DNA from: Collinsella aerofaciens ATCC 25986
GTDB lineage: Bacteria > Actinomycetota > Coriobacteriia > Coriobacteriales > Coriobacteriaceae
Direction of reading: 5' to 3'
DNA length: 64,000 nt
Assembly (NCBI RefSeq): GCF_010509075.1
Contig: NZ_CP048433.1
Span: 1,116,001-1,180,000 of the forward strand
The notes beneath the pieces were generated by a model. It searched no databases. It was not told where the DNA came from and saw nothing but the letters and a program-made list of their open reading frames with translations. The position numbers and the translations under genes are program-made. Shown piece after piece: positions 43,246 through 51,915 of this stretch (position 1 is the stretch's first letter; each line of letters starts with the position of its first letter).

Positions 43246-43506
43246 TTATTTAGCGCGCTCGACGACCTCGATGAGGCGCCAGCGCTTCATCTTGGACATA
43301 GGACGGGTCTCCATAACGCGGACGGTATCGCCCACGCCAGCCGTGCACTCCTCGTCGTGAGCGTGCAGCTTCTTGGAGCTGGTCATCATCTTGCCGTACT
43401 TGGGGTGACGCTTGCGCTCGGTGATGGTGACAACGATGGTCTTGGCACCGGAGACGGAGGTAACGACACCCGTACGGACCTTACGCGAGTTACGCGAATC
43501 AGTCAT
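43246..43506 (-). CDS. rpsQ: 30S ribosomal protein S17
   Basis: 86 residues with the S17 signature KTIVVTITERKRHPKYGK and GDTVRVMETRPMSKMKRWRL. It binds 16S rRNA early in assembly. Last gene of the S10-type operon. It lies 16 bp downstream of rpmC. Confidence 0.97.
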   Translation of the reverse strand: MTDSRNSRKVRTGVVTSVSGAKTIVVTITERKRHPKYGKMMTSSKKLHAHDEECTAGVGDTVRVMETRPMSKMKRWRLIEVVERAK

Positions 43507-43522
43507 GTTCTCTCCTTAGGTC

Positions 43523-43738
43523 CTACTCGGCGACAGCGGACTTCTCCGCTGCGATCTCGCGGGCGCGCTGCTCCGTGAGGACGCGAGCGATGTCCTTCTT
43601 CACGGTGTTGACGCGAGCGGTGTTGTCCAGCTGGCTGGTGGCCATCTGGAAACGAAGGTTAAAGAGCTCGGCGCGCATTTCCTTCAGCTTCTCAACGAGC
43701 TGAGCGTCCGAGAGCTCACGAATCTCTGCGGGCTTCAT
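43523..43738 (-). CDS. rpmC: 50S ribosomal protein L29
   Basis: 71 residues, two-helix L29: IRELSDAQLVEKLKEMRAEL and the LFNLRFQMATSQLDNTARV signature. It lies near the peptide exit tunnel. The start overlaps the rplP stop codon by one base. The final alanine/glutamate-rich residues slightly exceed the E. coli length. Confidence 0.96.
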   Translation of the reverse strand: MKPAEIRELSDAQLVEKLKEMRAELFNLRFQMATSQLDNTARVNTVKKDIARVLTEQRAREIAAEKSAVAE

Positions 43739-44241
43739 TAGTTCTCCTCCTTGGCGGCGGCGGCGTCCTCAGCAGCCCACTTGGCCTCGAGAGCGGCCTC
43801 CTCAGCCATCTCCTTCTGGATGCGCTGCTCAGCGTTCTTGGCAGCAACAATCTTGGTCTTGATGGGAAGCTTGTGCTGTGCAAGACGCAGAGCCTCGCGA
43901 GCGACCTCCTCGGGCACGCCCTTGACCTCGAACATGATGCGGCCGGGCTTGACGACGGCCACCCACTCCTCGGGGTTACCCTTACCAGAACCCATGCGAG
44001 TCTCGGCAGGCTTCTTGGTGATGGGCTTATCGGGGAAGATCGTGATGTAGACACGACCGCCACGCTTCATGTAGCGGGTCATGGCAATACGAGCGGCCTC
44101 GATCTGACGGTTGGTGATCCAATGGGCCTCGAGAGCCTGGATACCAAACTCGCCGAAATGCAGCTCGGTATTACCCTTGGCCTGGCCCTTCATGGAGCCA
44201 CGCTGCACCTTGCGGTGAAGAATACGCTTAGGGGCAAGCAC
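43738..44241 (-). CDS. rplP: 50S ribosomal protein L16, with C-terminal extension
   Basis: 167 residues. The core (about 1-137) matches L16, with [17 protein letters not shown] and the [20 protein letters not shown] signature. It organises the tRNA A-site region. About 30 extra residues at the end ([20 protein letters not shown] onward) form a charged, probably helical tail not present in E. coli L16. It overlaps rpsC and rpmC by one base each. Confidence 0.96.
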   Translation of the reverse strand: MLAPKRILHRKVQRGSMKGQAKGNTELHFGEFGIQALEAHWITNRQIEAARIAMTRYMKRGGRVYITIFPDKPITKKPAETRMGSGKGNPEEWVAVVKPGRIMFEVKGVPEEVAREALRLAQHKLPIKTKIVAAKNAEQRIQKEMAEEAALEAKWAAEDAAAAKEEN

Positions 44242-44951
44242 TACTGACCCCTCCTCTCGGAGTTACGACGACGAGGACGGGAAGAGCCCTCGAGTGCAGG
44301 GTTGGGAACAGGCTGGCCCGGGAGCTTCTCGCCCAGGTAGATCCAGACCTTCACGCCGCAGGCACCCATGGTGGTGCTGGCGACAGCCGTGCCGTAGTCG
44401 ATCTTGGCGCGGAGGGTGTGCAGAGGCACGCGACCCTCACGGTACCACTCACGACGGCCCATCTCGGCACCGCCGAGACGACCGGAGCACTGGATACGGA
44501 TGCCCTTGGCGCCGGCCTTGCGGGCGGACTGGACAGCCTTGCGCATAGCGCGACGGAAGGCAACGCGGCCCTCGAGCTGCTCAGCGATGGACTGAGCAAC
44601 GAGGTTGGCGTCGAGCTCGGGGCGCTTAATCTCGACAACGTCGACGGAGAGCTGGCCCTTGGAGACGCCAGCGACCTTCTCGAGCTCGGTGCGGAGGGTA
44701 TCGATCTCGGCACCCTTCTTACCGATGACAACGCCGGGGCGAGCGGTGAGGATGATGACCTTCACCTTGTCGCCAGCGCGCTCGATCTCGACGCGGGAGA
44801 CAGCTGCGCGGGAAAGACGCTTCTCGAGGTACTTGCGGATCTCGAGATCGTTACCGAGGGTCTTAGCGTAATCCTTCTCTGCGAACCAGCGGGAGCGCCA
44901 GTTCTCGGTGATGCCAAGACGGAAGCCGGTGGGGTAGACTTTCTGACCCAT
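44241..44951 (-). CDS. rpsC: 30S ribosomal protein S3
   Basis: 236 residues with the KH domain ([16 protein letters not shown], about 74-89) and the C-terminal S3 domain ([21 protein letters not shown]). It lines the mRNA entry site. The C-terminal tail is basic ([12 protein letters not shown]). The start is preceded by a GGAGG-like site; rplV ends 6 bp upstream. Confidence 0.97.
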   Translation of the reverse strand: MGQKVYPTGFRLGITENWRSRWFAEKDYAKTLGNDLEIRKYLEKRLSRAAVSRVEIERAGDKVKVIILTARPGVVIGKKGAEIDTLRTELEKVAGVSKGQLSVDVVEIKRPELDANLVAQSIAEQLEGRVAFRRAMRKAVQSARKAGAKGIRIQCSGRLGGAEMGRREWYREGRVPLHTLRAKIDYGTAVASTTMGACGVKVWIYLGEKLPGQPVPNPALEGSSRPRRRNSERRGQ

Positions 44952-44957
44952 ACAGCT

Positions 44958-45329
44958 TTACGCCTCCTTTCGAGGAGCAACGACGACGGTGATGTGGGAA
45001 GTACGCTTCAGAATGCGAGAAGCGGAACCCTTGGCGCGGGGACGGATGCGCTTAAGCGTCGGACCCTCGTCAACATAGGCAGCGGCGACAACCAGGTTGT
45101 CGGCACGCAGACCATTGTTGTTCTCGGCGTTCGCAACGGCGGAACGGAGAACCTTCTCGACATCCACGGCGACGGCGCGGTCGCAGAAGTGGAGGATGTC
45201 GAAGGCCTGAGCGACAGGCTTGCGGCGGATCAGATCGACCACCAGGCGGGCCTTGCTGGGGGAAACACGCACGTACTTAGCGACGGCGCGAACCTCGGTG
45301 GCCTCAGTTTCAATAGACTTAGTTGCCAT
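44958..45329 (-). CDS. rplV: 50S ribosomal protein L22
   Basis: 123 residues. It includes [21 protein letters not shown] near the N-terminus and the beta-hairpin tip region [24 protein letters not shown] that lines the exit tunnel, a macrolide-relevant site. Standard length and position between rpsS and rpsC. Confidence 0.97.
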   Translation of the reverse strand: MATKSIETEATEVRAVAKYVRVSPSKARLVVDLIRRKPVAQAFDILHFCDRAVAVDVEKVLRSAVANAENNNGLRADNLVVAAAYVDEGPTLKRIRPRAKGSASRILKRTSHITVVVAPRKEA

Positions 45330-45343
45330 TTACGGTTAACCCC

Positions 45344-45604
45344 CTATTTGGCCTTGTGGCCACGGAACGTACGAGTCGGCGCGAACTCGCCGAGCTTGTG
45401 ACCAACCATGGACTCGGTAACATACACGGGCACATGCTTGCGGCCGTCGTGGACGGCGATGGTGTGACCAACCATCTCGGGGAAGATGGTGGACGCGCGG
45501 GACCAGGTCTTCACGACGTCCTTCTTGCCAGCCTCGTTCATCGCGGTGATACGCGAGAGAAGGCGAGTCTCCACGAACGGGCCCTTTTTGAGACTTCTGC
45601 TCAT
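45344..45604 (-). CDS. rpsS: 30S ribosomal protein S19
   Basis: 86 residues, starting [19 protein letters not shown], with [36 protein letters not shown] typical of S19. It binds 16S rRNA in the head of the small subunit with S13. Position rplB-rpsS-rplV as in other bacteria. Confidence 0.97.
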   Translation of the reverse strand: MSRSLKKGPFVETRLLSRITAMNEAGKKDVVKTWSRASTIFPEMVGHTIAVHDGRKHVPVYVTESMVGHKLGEFAPTRTFRGHKAK

Positions 45605-45636
45605 AAGTGCTTTCTCCTAAAACTCGGTATCCGAAA

Positions 45637-46467
45637 TTACTTCTTACGGCGACGAATGATGTGCTGGTTCGAGACCTTCTTCTTCTTGCGCGTACGAAGG
45701 CCCTTCGTCGGCTTACCCCAGGGGGTAACAGAGGGACGACCAGAGGTGTGGTTCTTGCCCTCGCCACCGCCGTGCGGGTGGTCGACAGGGTTCATGACGG
45801 TACCGCGGACGGTCGGGCGCACGTTCATGTGACGCTTACGGCCGGCCTTGCCGATGACGATGTTGGAGTGATCGGCGTTGCCGACCTCACCGACGGTGGC
45901 GCGGCAGGTAACGAGGATGCGGCGCATCTCGGAGGAAGGCATACGGACGATAGCGTACTTGCCCTCCTTACCCATCAGCTGGCAGGAGTTACCGGCGGAA
46001 CGGGCGATAGCAGCGCCCTTGCCCGGCTGGAACTCGACGGCGTGGATGAGCGTACCGACGGGGATGTCGGCAAGGGGCAGAGCGTTGCCCGGCTTGATGT
46101 CGGCGTCAGAACCGGACATGATGGTCTGACCGACCTCGAGGCCCTTGGGGGCCAGGATGTAGCGCTTCTCACCGTCAGCGTAGTGCAGCAGAGCGATGCG
46201 AGCGGAACGGTTCGGATCGTACTCGATCGTGGCAACCTTGGCGGGCACGCCGTCCTTGTTGCGCTTGAAGTCGATCACGCGGTAACGACGCTTCACGCCG
46301 CCGCCCTGGTGGCGGGTGGTGATGCGGCCGTTGTTGTTACGACCGGCCTTCTTGGGCAGGGGCTCGAGAAGAGACTTCTCGGGCTTGGTGCAGGTGATCT
46401 CGGAGAAGTCGGAGATCGTCTGCCAACGCCTACCAGCGGAGGTCGGCTTAAGGTGCTTTACAGCCAT
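45637..46467 (-). CDS. rplB: 50S ribosomal protein L2
   Basis: 276 residues from the ATG at 46467 ([14 protein letters not shown]) preceded by GAAAGGGA. It has the peptidyl-transferase-associated signature [15 protein letters not shown] near residue 220 and the C-terminal [14 protein letters not shown]. The gap upstream to rplW is 179 bp and holds a hairpin and a 26-nt motif also found before rplC. Confidence 0.97.
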   Translation of the reverse strand: MAVKHLKPTSAGRRWQTISDFSEITCTKPEKSLLEPLPKKAGRNNNGRITTRHQGGGVKRRYRVIDFKRNKDGVPAKVATIEYDPNRSARIALLHYADGEKRYILAPKGLEVGQTIMSGSDADIKPGNALPLADIPVGTLIHAVEFQPGKGAAIARSAGNSCQLMGKEGKYAIVRMPSSEMRRILVTCRATVGEVGNADHSNIVIGKAGRKRHMNVRPTVRGTVMNPVDHPHGGGEGKNHTSGRPSVTPWGKPTKGLRTRKKKKVSNQHIIRRRKK

Positions 46468-46547
46468 TACAATCCCTTTCAATAGGAATCCGTTAGCCAT
46501 CGCAGACAGGGATTCGAGGTTCTGCCTCGGGTGCGATGACACCGGAC

Positions 46548-46573
46548 GTATACACGGCTCCGGGCGTGTCCAT
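46548..46573 (-). promoter_or_regulatory. 26-nt leader motif, copy before rplB
   Basis: On the minus strand it reads ATGGACACGCCC, then GGAGCC and GTGTATAC. It matches 48413-48438 in the rplC leader at 24 of 26 positions. It lies in the 179-bp rplW-rplB gap, directly after a TATAAAAT box (46574-46582, minus strand). Shared control or promoter element; inferred. Confidence 0.5.
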
Positions 46574-46592
46574 TTTATACGCCCAAAACCTT

Positions 46593-46628
46593 GAGCTCTC
46601 GCCTCCCCTATTTGGGAGGCATGAGCTC
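46593..46628. other. hairpin in the rplW-rplB gap
   Basis: GAGCTC and GCCTCCC pair with GGGAGGC and GAGCTC, with a 2-base internal loop and a 6-base tip. It lies 18 bp after the rplW stop. No strong T-run follows on the minus strand (AAGGTTTTGGG), so it is probably an attenuator or processing site rather than a full terminator. Confidence 0.5.
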
Positions 46629-46646
46629 ACTCAACAGCAGCGAGTC

Positions 46647-46934
46647 TTAGGCCTGGTTGCCAAAGACCTCGATGGTGTCGCCCTCGGCCAGCGTGACGAT
46701 GGCCTTCTTCCAAGAACGGGTCTTGCCGGCGACATAGCGCACGCGCTTGGTCTTGGGCTTGACCGTCAGGGTGTTCACGCGAACGACCTTGACGCCGAAG
46801 ATCTCCTCGACAGCGTCCTTGATCTGATACTTGTTAGCATCCTTGGCGACCTCGAACGTGTACTTGTTCTGCTCCATGCCGGAGAAGGAACGCTCGGACA
46901 CGATCGGACGGATGATGATCTCGTGGGCGGTCAT
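46647..46934 (-). CDS. rplW: 50S ribosomal protein L23
   Basis: 95 residues, beginning MTAHEIIIRPIVSERS, with KYTFEVAKDANKYQIKDAVEEIFGVKV and the R-x-x-x-G-x-x-x-x-W-K-K-A end. It docks trigger factor and SRP at the tunnel exit. The start follows rplD by one base. Confidence 0.97.
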   Translation of the reverse strand: MTAHEIIIRPIVSERSFSGMEQNKYTFEVAKDANKYQIKDAVEEIFGVKVVRVNTLTVKPKTKRVRYVAGKTRSWKKAIVTLAEGDTIEVFGNQA

Positions 46935-47561
46935 TTAAGCAAGCACCTCCCCGAAGTGAGCGGCGATGTCGGCGGGCATCAGCACGGCGTTGTTGTTGAC
47001 GAGATCGTAGGTGTTGGCCTCGTCGGCAGTGATGATGAACGTCTTGGGAATGTTGCGGAACGACAGGTAGGCGTTGACGTCCTCATCGCGAACGATGATG
47101 GTCAGACGCTTGCCCTCAAGGCCGAGAGCCTTGAGCATGGCGACGGCAGCCTTGGTGGAAGGCTTCTCGAAGCCGTAGTCGTCGACGAGCACGAGCTCGC
47201 CATCGGCCAGCTTGGCGGACAGCGCGGAGCGCATAGCCAGCTTGACCTCCTTGTTGTTCATACGCTTAGCGTAGGAACGGGGCTTGGGGGCGAAGACGAC
47301 GCCACCGTGACGCCACTGGGCAGCACGGATGGAACCCTGGCGGGCACGGCCGGTGCCCTTCTGACGCCAAGGCTTCTTGCCGCCACCGGAAACCTCAGAG
47401 CGGCCCTTAGCGGACTGGGTGCCCTGACGCCAAGAGGCCATCTGGCACTTGACGATGTGGTGCATAACGTGGATGTTCGGCTCGATGCCGTACACCTCAG
47501 CGGCGAGCTCGGCCTCGGCGACCTTCTTGCCCTCGCTGTTCTTTACTTCAAACTTTGCCAT
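46935..47561 (-). CDS. rplD: 50S ribosomal protein L4
   Basis: 208 residues. The central extended loop GGGKKPWRQKGTGRARQGSIRAAQWRHGG (about 61-90) lines the exit tunnel. In E. coli L4 represses the S10 operon by binding its leader; whether that holds here is unknown, since the leader differs and rpsJ is elsewhere. Confidence 0.97.
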   Translation of the reverse strand: MAKFEVKNSEGKKVAEAELAAEVYGIEPNIHVMHHIVKCQMASWRQGTQSAKGRSEVSGGGKKPWRQKGTGRARQGSIRAAQWRHGGVVFAPKPRSYAKRMNNKEVKLAMRSALSAKLADGELVLVDDYGFEKPSTKAAVAMLKALGLEGKRLTIIVRDEDVNAYLSFRNIPKTFIITADEANTYDLVNNNAVLMPADIAAHFGEVLA

Positions 47562-47607
47562 TTAAGTGTTCTCCTTGGTATGACGCTGGGCTAAATGGGC
47601 TGGGCCC

Positions 47608-48228
47608 TTAGGCCATACGGATGGCGACGAGACCATTCTTGGCACCCGGGACAGCGCCCTTGACCAAGATGAGGTTCTGCTCGGCATCGATGCGGACAAC
47701 GGAAAGGTTCTTGACGGTAACGCGCTCGTTACCCATGTGACCGGCCATCTTGACGCCCTTGAGGACGCGCGCAGGATAGGCGCACTGACCGATAGAACCG
47801 GGGTGACGCTGGAAGTGAGAACCATGCGTCATAGGACCGCGGCGCTGACCCCAGCGCTTGATGCGACCCTGGAAGCCCTTACCCTTGGAGGTACCGATGA
47901 CGTCGACCTTCTCGACATCAGCGAAATCAGCGACGGTGACGACCTCGCCGACCTTGTGCTCCTCGCCGTTCTCGACGCGGACCTCACGAAGGAAGCGGAC
48001 AGGCTCGACGCCAGCCTTGGCGAAGTGACCAGCCATGGGCTTGTTCACGTTCTTGGCCTTGATGTCGCCGAAACCGATCTGGACGGCATCATAGCCGTCG
48101 GTTGCCTGAGTTTTAACCTGCGAGACAGCGCAGGGGCCAGCCTGGATGACCGTGACGGGAACGACGTTGTCGTCCTCGTCCCAAACCTGGGTCATGCCAA
48201 TCTTGCGGCCGAGAATCATGCTGATCAA
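47608..48228 (-). CDS. rplC: 50S ribosomal protein L3
   Basis: 206 residues if the TTG at 48228 is used, 203 from the ATG at 48219; neither has a strong ribosome site. It begins [28 protein letters not shown] and carries the L3 signature [19 protein letters not shown]. It is the first gene of this operon, because rpsJ, which normally precedes it, is at 62160-62468. Confidence 0.96.
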   Translation of the reverse strand: MISMILGRKIGMTQVWDEDDNVVPVTVIQAGPCAVSQVKTQATDGYDAVQIGFGDIKAKNVNKPMAGHFAKAGVEPVRFLREVRVENGEEHKVGEVVTVADFADVEKVDVIGTSKGKGFQGRIKRWGQRRGPMTHGSHFQRHPGSIGQCAYPARVLKGVKMAGHMGNERVTVKNLSVVRIDAEQNLILVKGAVPGAKNGLVAIRMA

Positions 48229-48412
48229 GATATGATCCCAACTCTCGCGTGGTCTTGGGACAATGCGTACACCACCGAGCGTACGCCCCTAGAGGACCAC
48301 TACTTACACGACGTGCTCCCCAGCCTTGTATTTCGCCCGGACTACCTGACAACCCTATTAAGCAGGCATTTTGTCCAGCCAGAATACTCCCCTGGTTACA
48401 CACAGCTGTTTA

Positions 48413-48438
48413 GTATACACGGCTGCGGGCGTATCCAT
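48413..48438 (-). promoter_or_regulatory. 26-nt leader motif, copy before rplC
   Basis: On the minus strand it reads ATGGATACGCCC, then GCAGCC and GTGTATACT, where TATACT could be a -10 box. It matches the rplB leader copy at 46548-46573 with two differences. It lies about 190 bp before rplC, so it may mark the promoter or a control site of the ribosomal operon. Confidence 0.5.
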
Positions 48439-48480
48439 CGAGATTCATATTTCACTCACATTGTTTACGCAGGTAAAGTG

Positions 48481-48657
48481 CGTGGCACGTTCCCAGTGTG
48501 CGGCGGAGGGGGCGGGCCTGAGACATATTAAGGTTGCTGCTCTACAGTCCTGCTCACGACGGAGAGCACATTAAGTGCTCTCCTGTTCGTGCGGAACTCG
48601 CGACAACCTTAATATGTCTCAGGCCCGCCCCCTCCGCCGCACACTGGGAACGCCACG
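48481..48657. repeat. giant inverted repeat (49-bp perfect arms) between gpm-like gene and rplC leader
   Basis: Arms 48489-48537 and 48604-48652 are exact complements (beginning GTTCCCAGTGTGCGG, ending ATATTAAGGTTG). They extend outward with a 2-base bulge to 48481 and 48657. The 66-base loop folds again: CACGA, GGAGAGCAC, ATTAA, GTGCTCTCC, TCGTG. No coding capacity. It could be a terminator for the phosphatase gene, a MITE, or a structured RNA. The rest of the 459-bp gap holds the rplC leader. Confidence 0.85.
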
Positions 48658-48687
48658 TTGATGTCTGCTAAACCTTGCTCGCTCAGG

Positions 48688-49314
48688 CTAATGACTTTGT
48701 TGGGGGTCCACTATTTGCTGGAGAGTGAACTTGCATTGGGGCCTGTCACTCTCTCCTTGCAAATCTTCTTCGTCAAAATCGAAGATCATGATGGCGCAGT
48801 TGGGGAGTTTTGTTGGGAGCTCGAAGCCCTCTGGGGCTGCAGCCTTAATGAATTGGCGGCTGGCGCTGCCGTGGCTTACTGCTAGGAGGGCTTCGATGCC
48901 CTCGGAGTCCATGAGATTAGTGAGGGTGCCTACCATGCGTTCTTGCAGCGCCTGGTTTCCTTCTCCTCCGAAGGGGACCAGGTCCTCGCCCGGATCCCAG
49001 ACGTCGGTGGGCAGCGCGCCGTGCGGGCCTTCTTCGAAGGAGCCGTAGCAGCGCTCGATGATGCCTTCGCAGGGCTCGACTGCTGCGTCCGGGCCAAGGA
49101 GTTCGGTTGCGACGAGCTGAGCTGTGTCCATGGCTCGGCCTAAGGGTGATGAGACCACTTTGTCGGGGACAACGTCGTGGCTCTTGAGCCATGCGGCTGC
49201 CATTCCCGCTTGTTTGCGGCCCAGGTCGGTCAGCGGTGAATCGCAGCGGCCCTGGACCAGCTTTTTGACGTTGAACTCCGTCTGGCCGTGGCGGAGTAGA
49301 TACAGCTTCTTCAT
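48688..49314 (-). CDS. histidine phosphatase family protein (phosphoglycerate mutase-like)
   Basis: 208 residues. The catalytic RHG motif is LYLLRHGQTEFN (about 4-15), the second arginine/serine segment is VVSSPLGRAMDTAQ, and the second catalytic histidine lies in LLAVSHGSASRQF (about 147). It could be a cofactor-dependent phosphoglycerate mutase relative or a broad phosphatase (PhoE/GpmB type); the length favours the latter. Single-gene unit. Confidence 0.88.
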   Translation of the reverse strand: MKKLYLLRHGQTEFNVKKLVQGRCDSPLTDLGRKQAGMAAAWLKSHDVVPDKVVSSPLGRAMDTAQLVATELLGPDAAVEPCEGIIERCYGSFEEGPHGALPTDVWDPGEDLVPFGGEGNQALQERMVGTLTNLMDSEGIEALLAVSHGSASRQFIKAAAPEGFELPTKLPNCAIMIFDFDEEDLQGESDRPQCKFTLQQIVDPQQSH

Positions 49315-49353
49315 GCTCTCCCCTTCTGCATAACCTGCTTTGCCGGCACAGCC

Positions 49354-50514
49354 TTACTCGTGGGTATGTCCTACGTAGTCTTCGTCGATCGTAATCTTGG
49401 CAATCGACTTGGGATATTCCGATTCGACCCGTTGTGCCAGCGCGTGCTTTACGTCTTCGGCACTCATCTGCAGATCCGAGGGACGCACGCAGTCAAAGAT
49501 CACGTTGGTGTGCGTAGGGCCCGGCACGCAACGCAGATCGTGAATCGAAAGGCGGCTATTAATCTCCTGGGCCATAGCGTTGATGCGCAGGCGCATGCTC
49601 GCCACATTTGAATCGTCGGTCACGATGGGATCGTAATGGAGCGTGACGATCATGCCGTCTTCGTCCCTAAACGACTGCTCGATGTTATCGAGCGTGTCAT
49701 GACTTTCCAGCGGGCTGGCCTCGGCTGACATCTCGGCGTGAGCGCTTGCGAACTTCCTGCCCGGGCCATAGTCGTGAACCATTAGGTCATGAACGCCCAA
49801 AACGCCGGGATAGCTCATGATCTTGTCTCGAATGTGCTTTACCAACTTGGGATCGGGTGCCTGGCCCAAAAGCGGACTCACCGTATCTTGGATAAGCTCA
49901 AAGCCGCTCCAGCCAATATAGGCGCCAACGGCAAGTCCAACCCAGGCATCAAGATTGATATGCGTCACCTGGGAAACAATTGCGCACGCCAGCACAGCAC
50001 CCGTAGCAAGGACATCGTTCTTGGAATCCTGAGCGGTCGCATGCAGCGTCTCGGACTCAATGCGGTCACCGAGCTTTTGGTTGAGGGCTGCCATCCACAG
50101 CTTAACAATCATCGAAAGCACTAGAACTGCCACCAGGGCAAGCGAGAACTCGACAGGTTCGGGGTGGATGACGCGCTCAACCGAGGACTTCACCAGCTCA
50201 ACGCCGATCAGCAGCACGAGCGCCGCCACGACCAGACCCGAGAGATACTCGTAGCGGCCATGTCCGTAAGGATGCTCGGGGTCCGCCGGCTTGCTCGCCA
50301 GCTTAAAGCCCAGCACACTCACGATATTCGAGCTGGCATCGGACAGGTTGTTCATGGCATCCGCCACAATCGAAACCGATCCCGACAGCACACCAATTGC
50401 GCCCTTCGCAGCACAAAGCGCAACATTAGCGAGAATACACACCATGCCCGTCAACGTGCCCACGCGCGCACGGTCGCCCTGCGCACGACGAACGATCCAC
50501 TCGACCATCTTCAT
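49354..50514 (-). CDS. cation diffusion facilitator (CDF) transporter
   Basis: 386 residues, six predicted membrane helices in the first ~210 residues. Metal-site aspartates lie in SIVADAMNNLSDASSN (about 49-64) and the typical HPYGHGRYEYLSGL loop (about 80-93) follows. A long cytoplasmic tail (about 215-386) includes the dimerisation domain with HDLMVHDYGPG. CDF proteins export Zn, Mn, Fe or Cd by proton antiport; the metal cannot be told. The closing residues have histidine (VGHTHE). Confidence 0.92.
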   Translation of the reverse strand: MKMVEWIVRRAQGDRARVGTLTGMVCILANVALCAAKGAIGVLSGSVSIVADAMNNLSDASSNIVSVLGFKLASKPADPEHPYGHGRYEYLSGLVVAALVLLIGVELVKSSVERVIHPEPVEFSLALVAVLVLSMIVKLWMAALNQKLGDRIESETLHATAQDSKNDVLATGAVLACAIVSQVTHINLDAWVGLAVGAYIGWSGFELIQDTVSPLLGQAPDPKLVKHIRDKIMSYPGVLGVHDLMVHDYGPGRKFASAHAEMSAEASPLESHDTLDNIEQSFRDEDGMIVTLHYDPIVTDDSNVASMRLRINAMAQEINSRLSIHDLRCVPGPTHTNVIFDCVRPSDLQMSAEDVKHALAQRVESEYPKSIAKITIDEDYVGHTHE

Positions 50515-50589
50515 CAGCCCCCACGGTACTGCCTATATATATCTATTGCTCAAACGGTTTGTAGTGTAGCCACTTTGTCCTTCAGATAC

Positions 50590-50622
50590 AAAAAGGCCGC
50601 GACCCACACGGGCCACGGCCTT
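50590..50622 (-). terminator. terminator after the PTS EIIC gene
   Basis: AAGGCCG..CCC/GGG..CGGCCTT stem followed on the minus strand by TTTTT, 39 bp after the EIIC stop codon. Confidence 0.8.
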
Positions 50623-50660
50623 GGAGCATGGCAAAGGAATCGTCCTTGTGTCGCACAGGT

Positions 50661-51875
50661 TTACGCGCTTACTTCGGCCACGCTCTTCGAGGTTTCGGGT
50701 GAATCGGCTCCGTCCCCCATCGTCTGCCCCTTCGCCGGCACCACGCCAAAGCAGTAGCTCAGCGCCGCAGACACCGCAAATGCCACACCGCCGGCAGCGC
50801 AGCACCACAGCAGGTTCGAGATGCCGCCCGTGGCAAAGCCAATGACCATGAAGACATTCGTCATGCCGATGGTATAGGCCGTAACGTGGCCCACGGCTGC
50901 AACAAGGCCTCCGACGGCGCCGCCAATGGCCATGCACGTCAGGCACCTGCCATATTTAAAGCCGCAACCGTACAGCGCCGGCTCGCTTACGCCGCCAAGA
51001 ACACCCGAGATTGAATAGCCCAGCATGAGCGCCTTCTCGTCCTTATCCGCAACGCGAAGCGACGCGCCAAAGGGCATGCCCCAAACGGCGAACGTTGCCA
51101 TCGTCGCGGCGATCAGGATGCACGAATCCGTTCCCACACTCATAAACTGCGCGTACGCAAGCGATAGAACGACGTTGCTGACACCCGCGATCTTAAGAAA
51201 CTCCCAACCCGCGGCAAGCCCCATGAGCGTGAGCAGCGACACGATGCCACCGGAATTGCCAAGCATAAACATAAGCTGGCCCAACAGCATGCCCAGATAG
51301 CTGCCCGCCGGCGCCGTGATACACAGCGAAACCGGAACCATGACAAGCATGGTCGCAAACGGAACGAACGAAAACGCCACGGCCTTAGGGATAACGCGCT
51401 GAAAGAAACACTCCACTCGCCATAGCACGGGCACCGAGATGAGAATCGGAATAACAGTCGTCGTGTAATCGTTGACCGGCGCGGGAAGCAGACCATACAC
51501 GGAAGTCATCGATGCCCCCGTCGTCGATGCGGCATCGACAAGCTTGAGTAAATCGGGTGCAATCAATACGCCGCCCAGCATCATGCCCAGCTGCTCCGAG
51601 CAACCGAGCTGGCGGGCGGCCGCCCAACCAAGATAAATGGGCAAAAAGTAGTAGCCGGCGTTATAGAGCCAACTGTAGAACAGGCGATAGATATCGGAAT
51701 CGGCAGACCACAGGCCCAGCATGCCTTCGCCCATAATGACGGCGACGGTGCGGAACAACGCCGCGCAGACAATAAACGGCAGCGCCGACATCATGCTTTT
51801 GGACAGATAGTCCACCACGGCCATGGCGTTTGATGAAACCGACGTTGTAAACGAGGTGTTAGAAACTTGTGACAT
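50661..51875 (-). CDS. PTS system EIIC membrane component (glucose/beta-glucoside type)
   Basis: 404 residues with about 10 hydrophobic segments. It starts MSQVSNTSFTTSVSSNAMAVVDYLSKSMM and includes the sugar-binding region near GVSEPALYGCGFKYGR (about 300-315), the equivalent of the conserved GITEPAL motif of glucose/beta-glucoside EIIC proteins. No EIIA or EIIB domain is attached or encoded nearby, so it must use partners encoded elsewhere or have become a different transporter. The ATG at 51875 follows AAAGGCG. Downstream of accDA on the same strand with a 40-bp gap. Confidence 0.88.
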   Translation of the reverse strand: MSQVSNTSFTTSVSSNAMAVVDYLSKSMMSALPFIVCAALFRTVAVIMGEGMLGLWSADSDIYRLFYSWLYNAGYYFLPIYLGWAAARQLGCSEQLGMMLGGVLIAPDLLKLVDAASTTGASMTSVYGLLPAPVNDYTTTVIPILISVPVLWRVECFFQRVIPKAVAFSFVPFATMLVMVPVSLCITAPAGSYLGMLLGQLMFMLGNSGGIVSLLTLMGLAAGWEFLKIAGVSNVVLSLAYAQFMSVGTDSCILIAATMATFAVWGMPFGASLRVADKDEKALMLGYSISGVLGGVSEPALYGCGFKYGRCLTCMAIGGAVGGLVAAVGHVTAYTIGMTNVFMVIGFATGGISNLLWCCAAGGVAFAVSAALSYCFGVVPAKGQTMGDGADSPETSKSVAEVSA

Positions 51876-51915
51876 GGAACGCCTTTCCCAATGTGACATG
51901 CGAGCTTTCCCTTTG

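Noticed and set aside
48541-48603. tRNA or small structured RNA gene in the loop of the giant hairpin
   Set aside because: No cloverleaf, anticodon loop or CCA-adjacent acceptor pattern; only nested simple stems.
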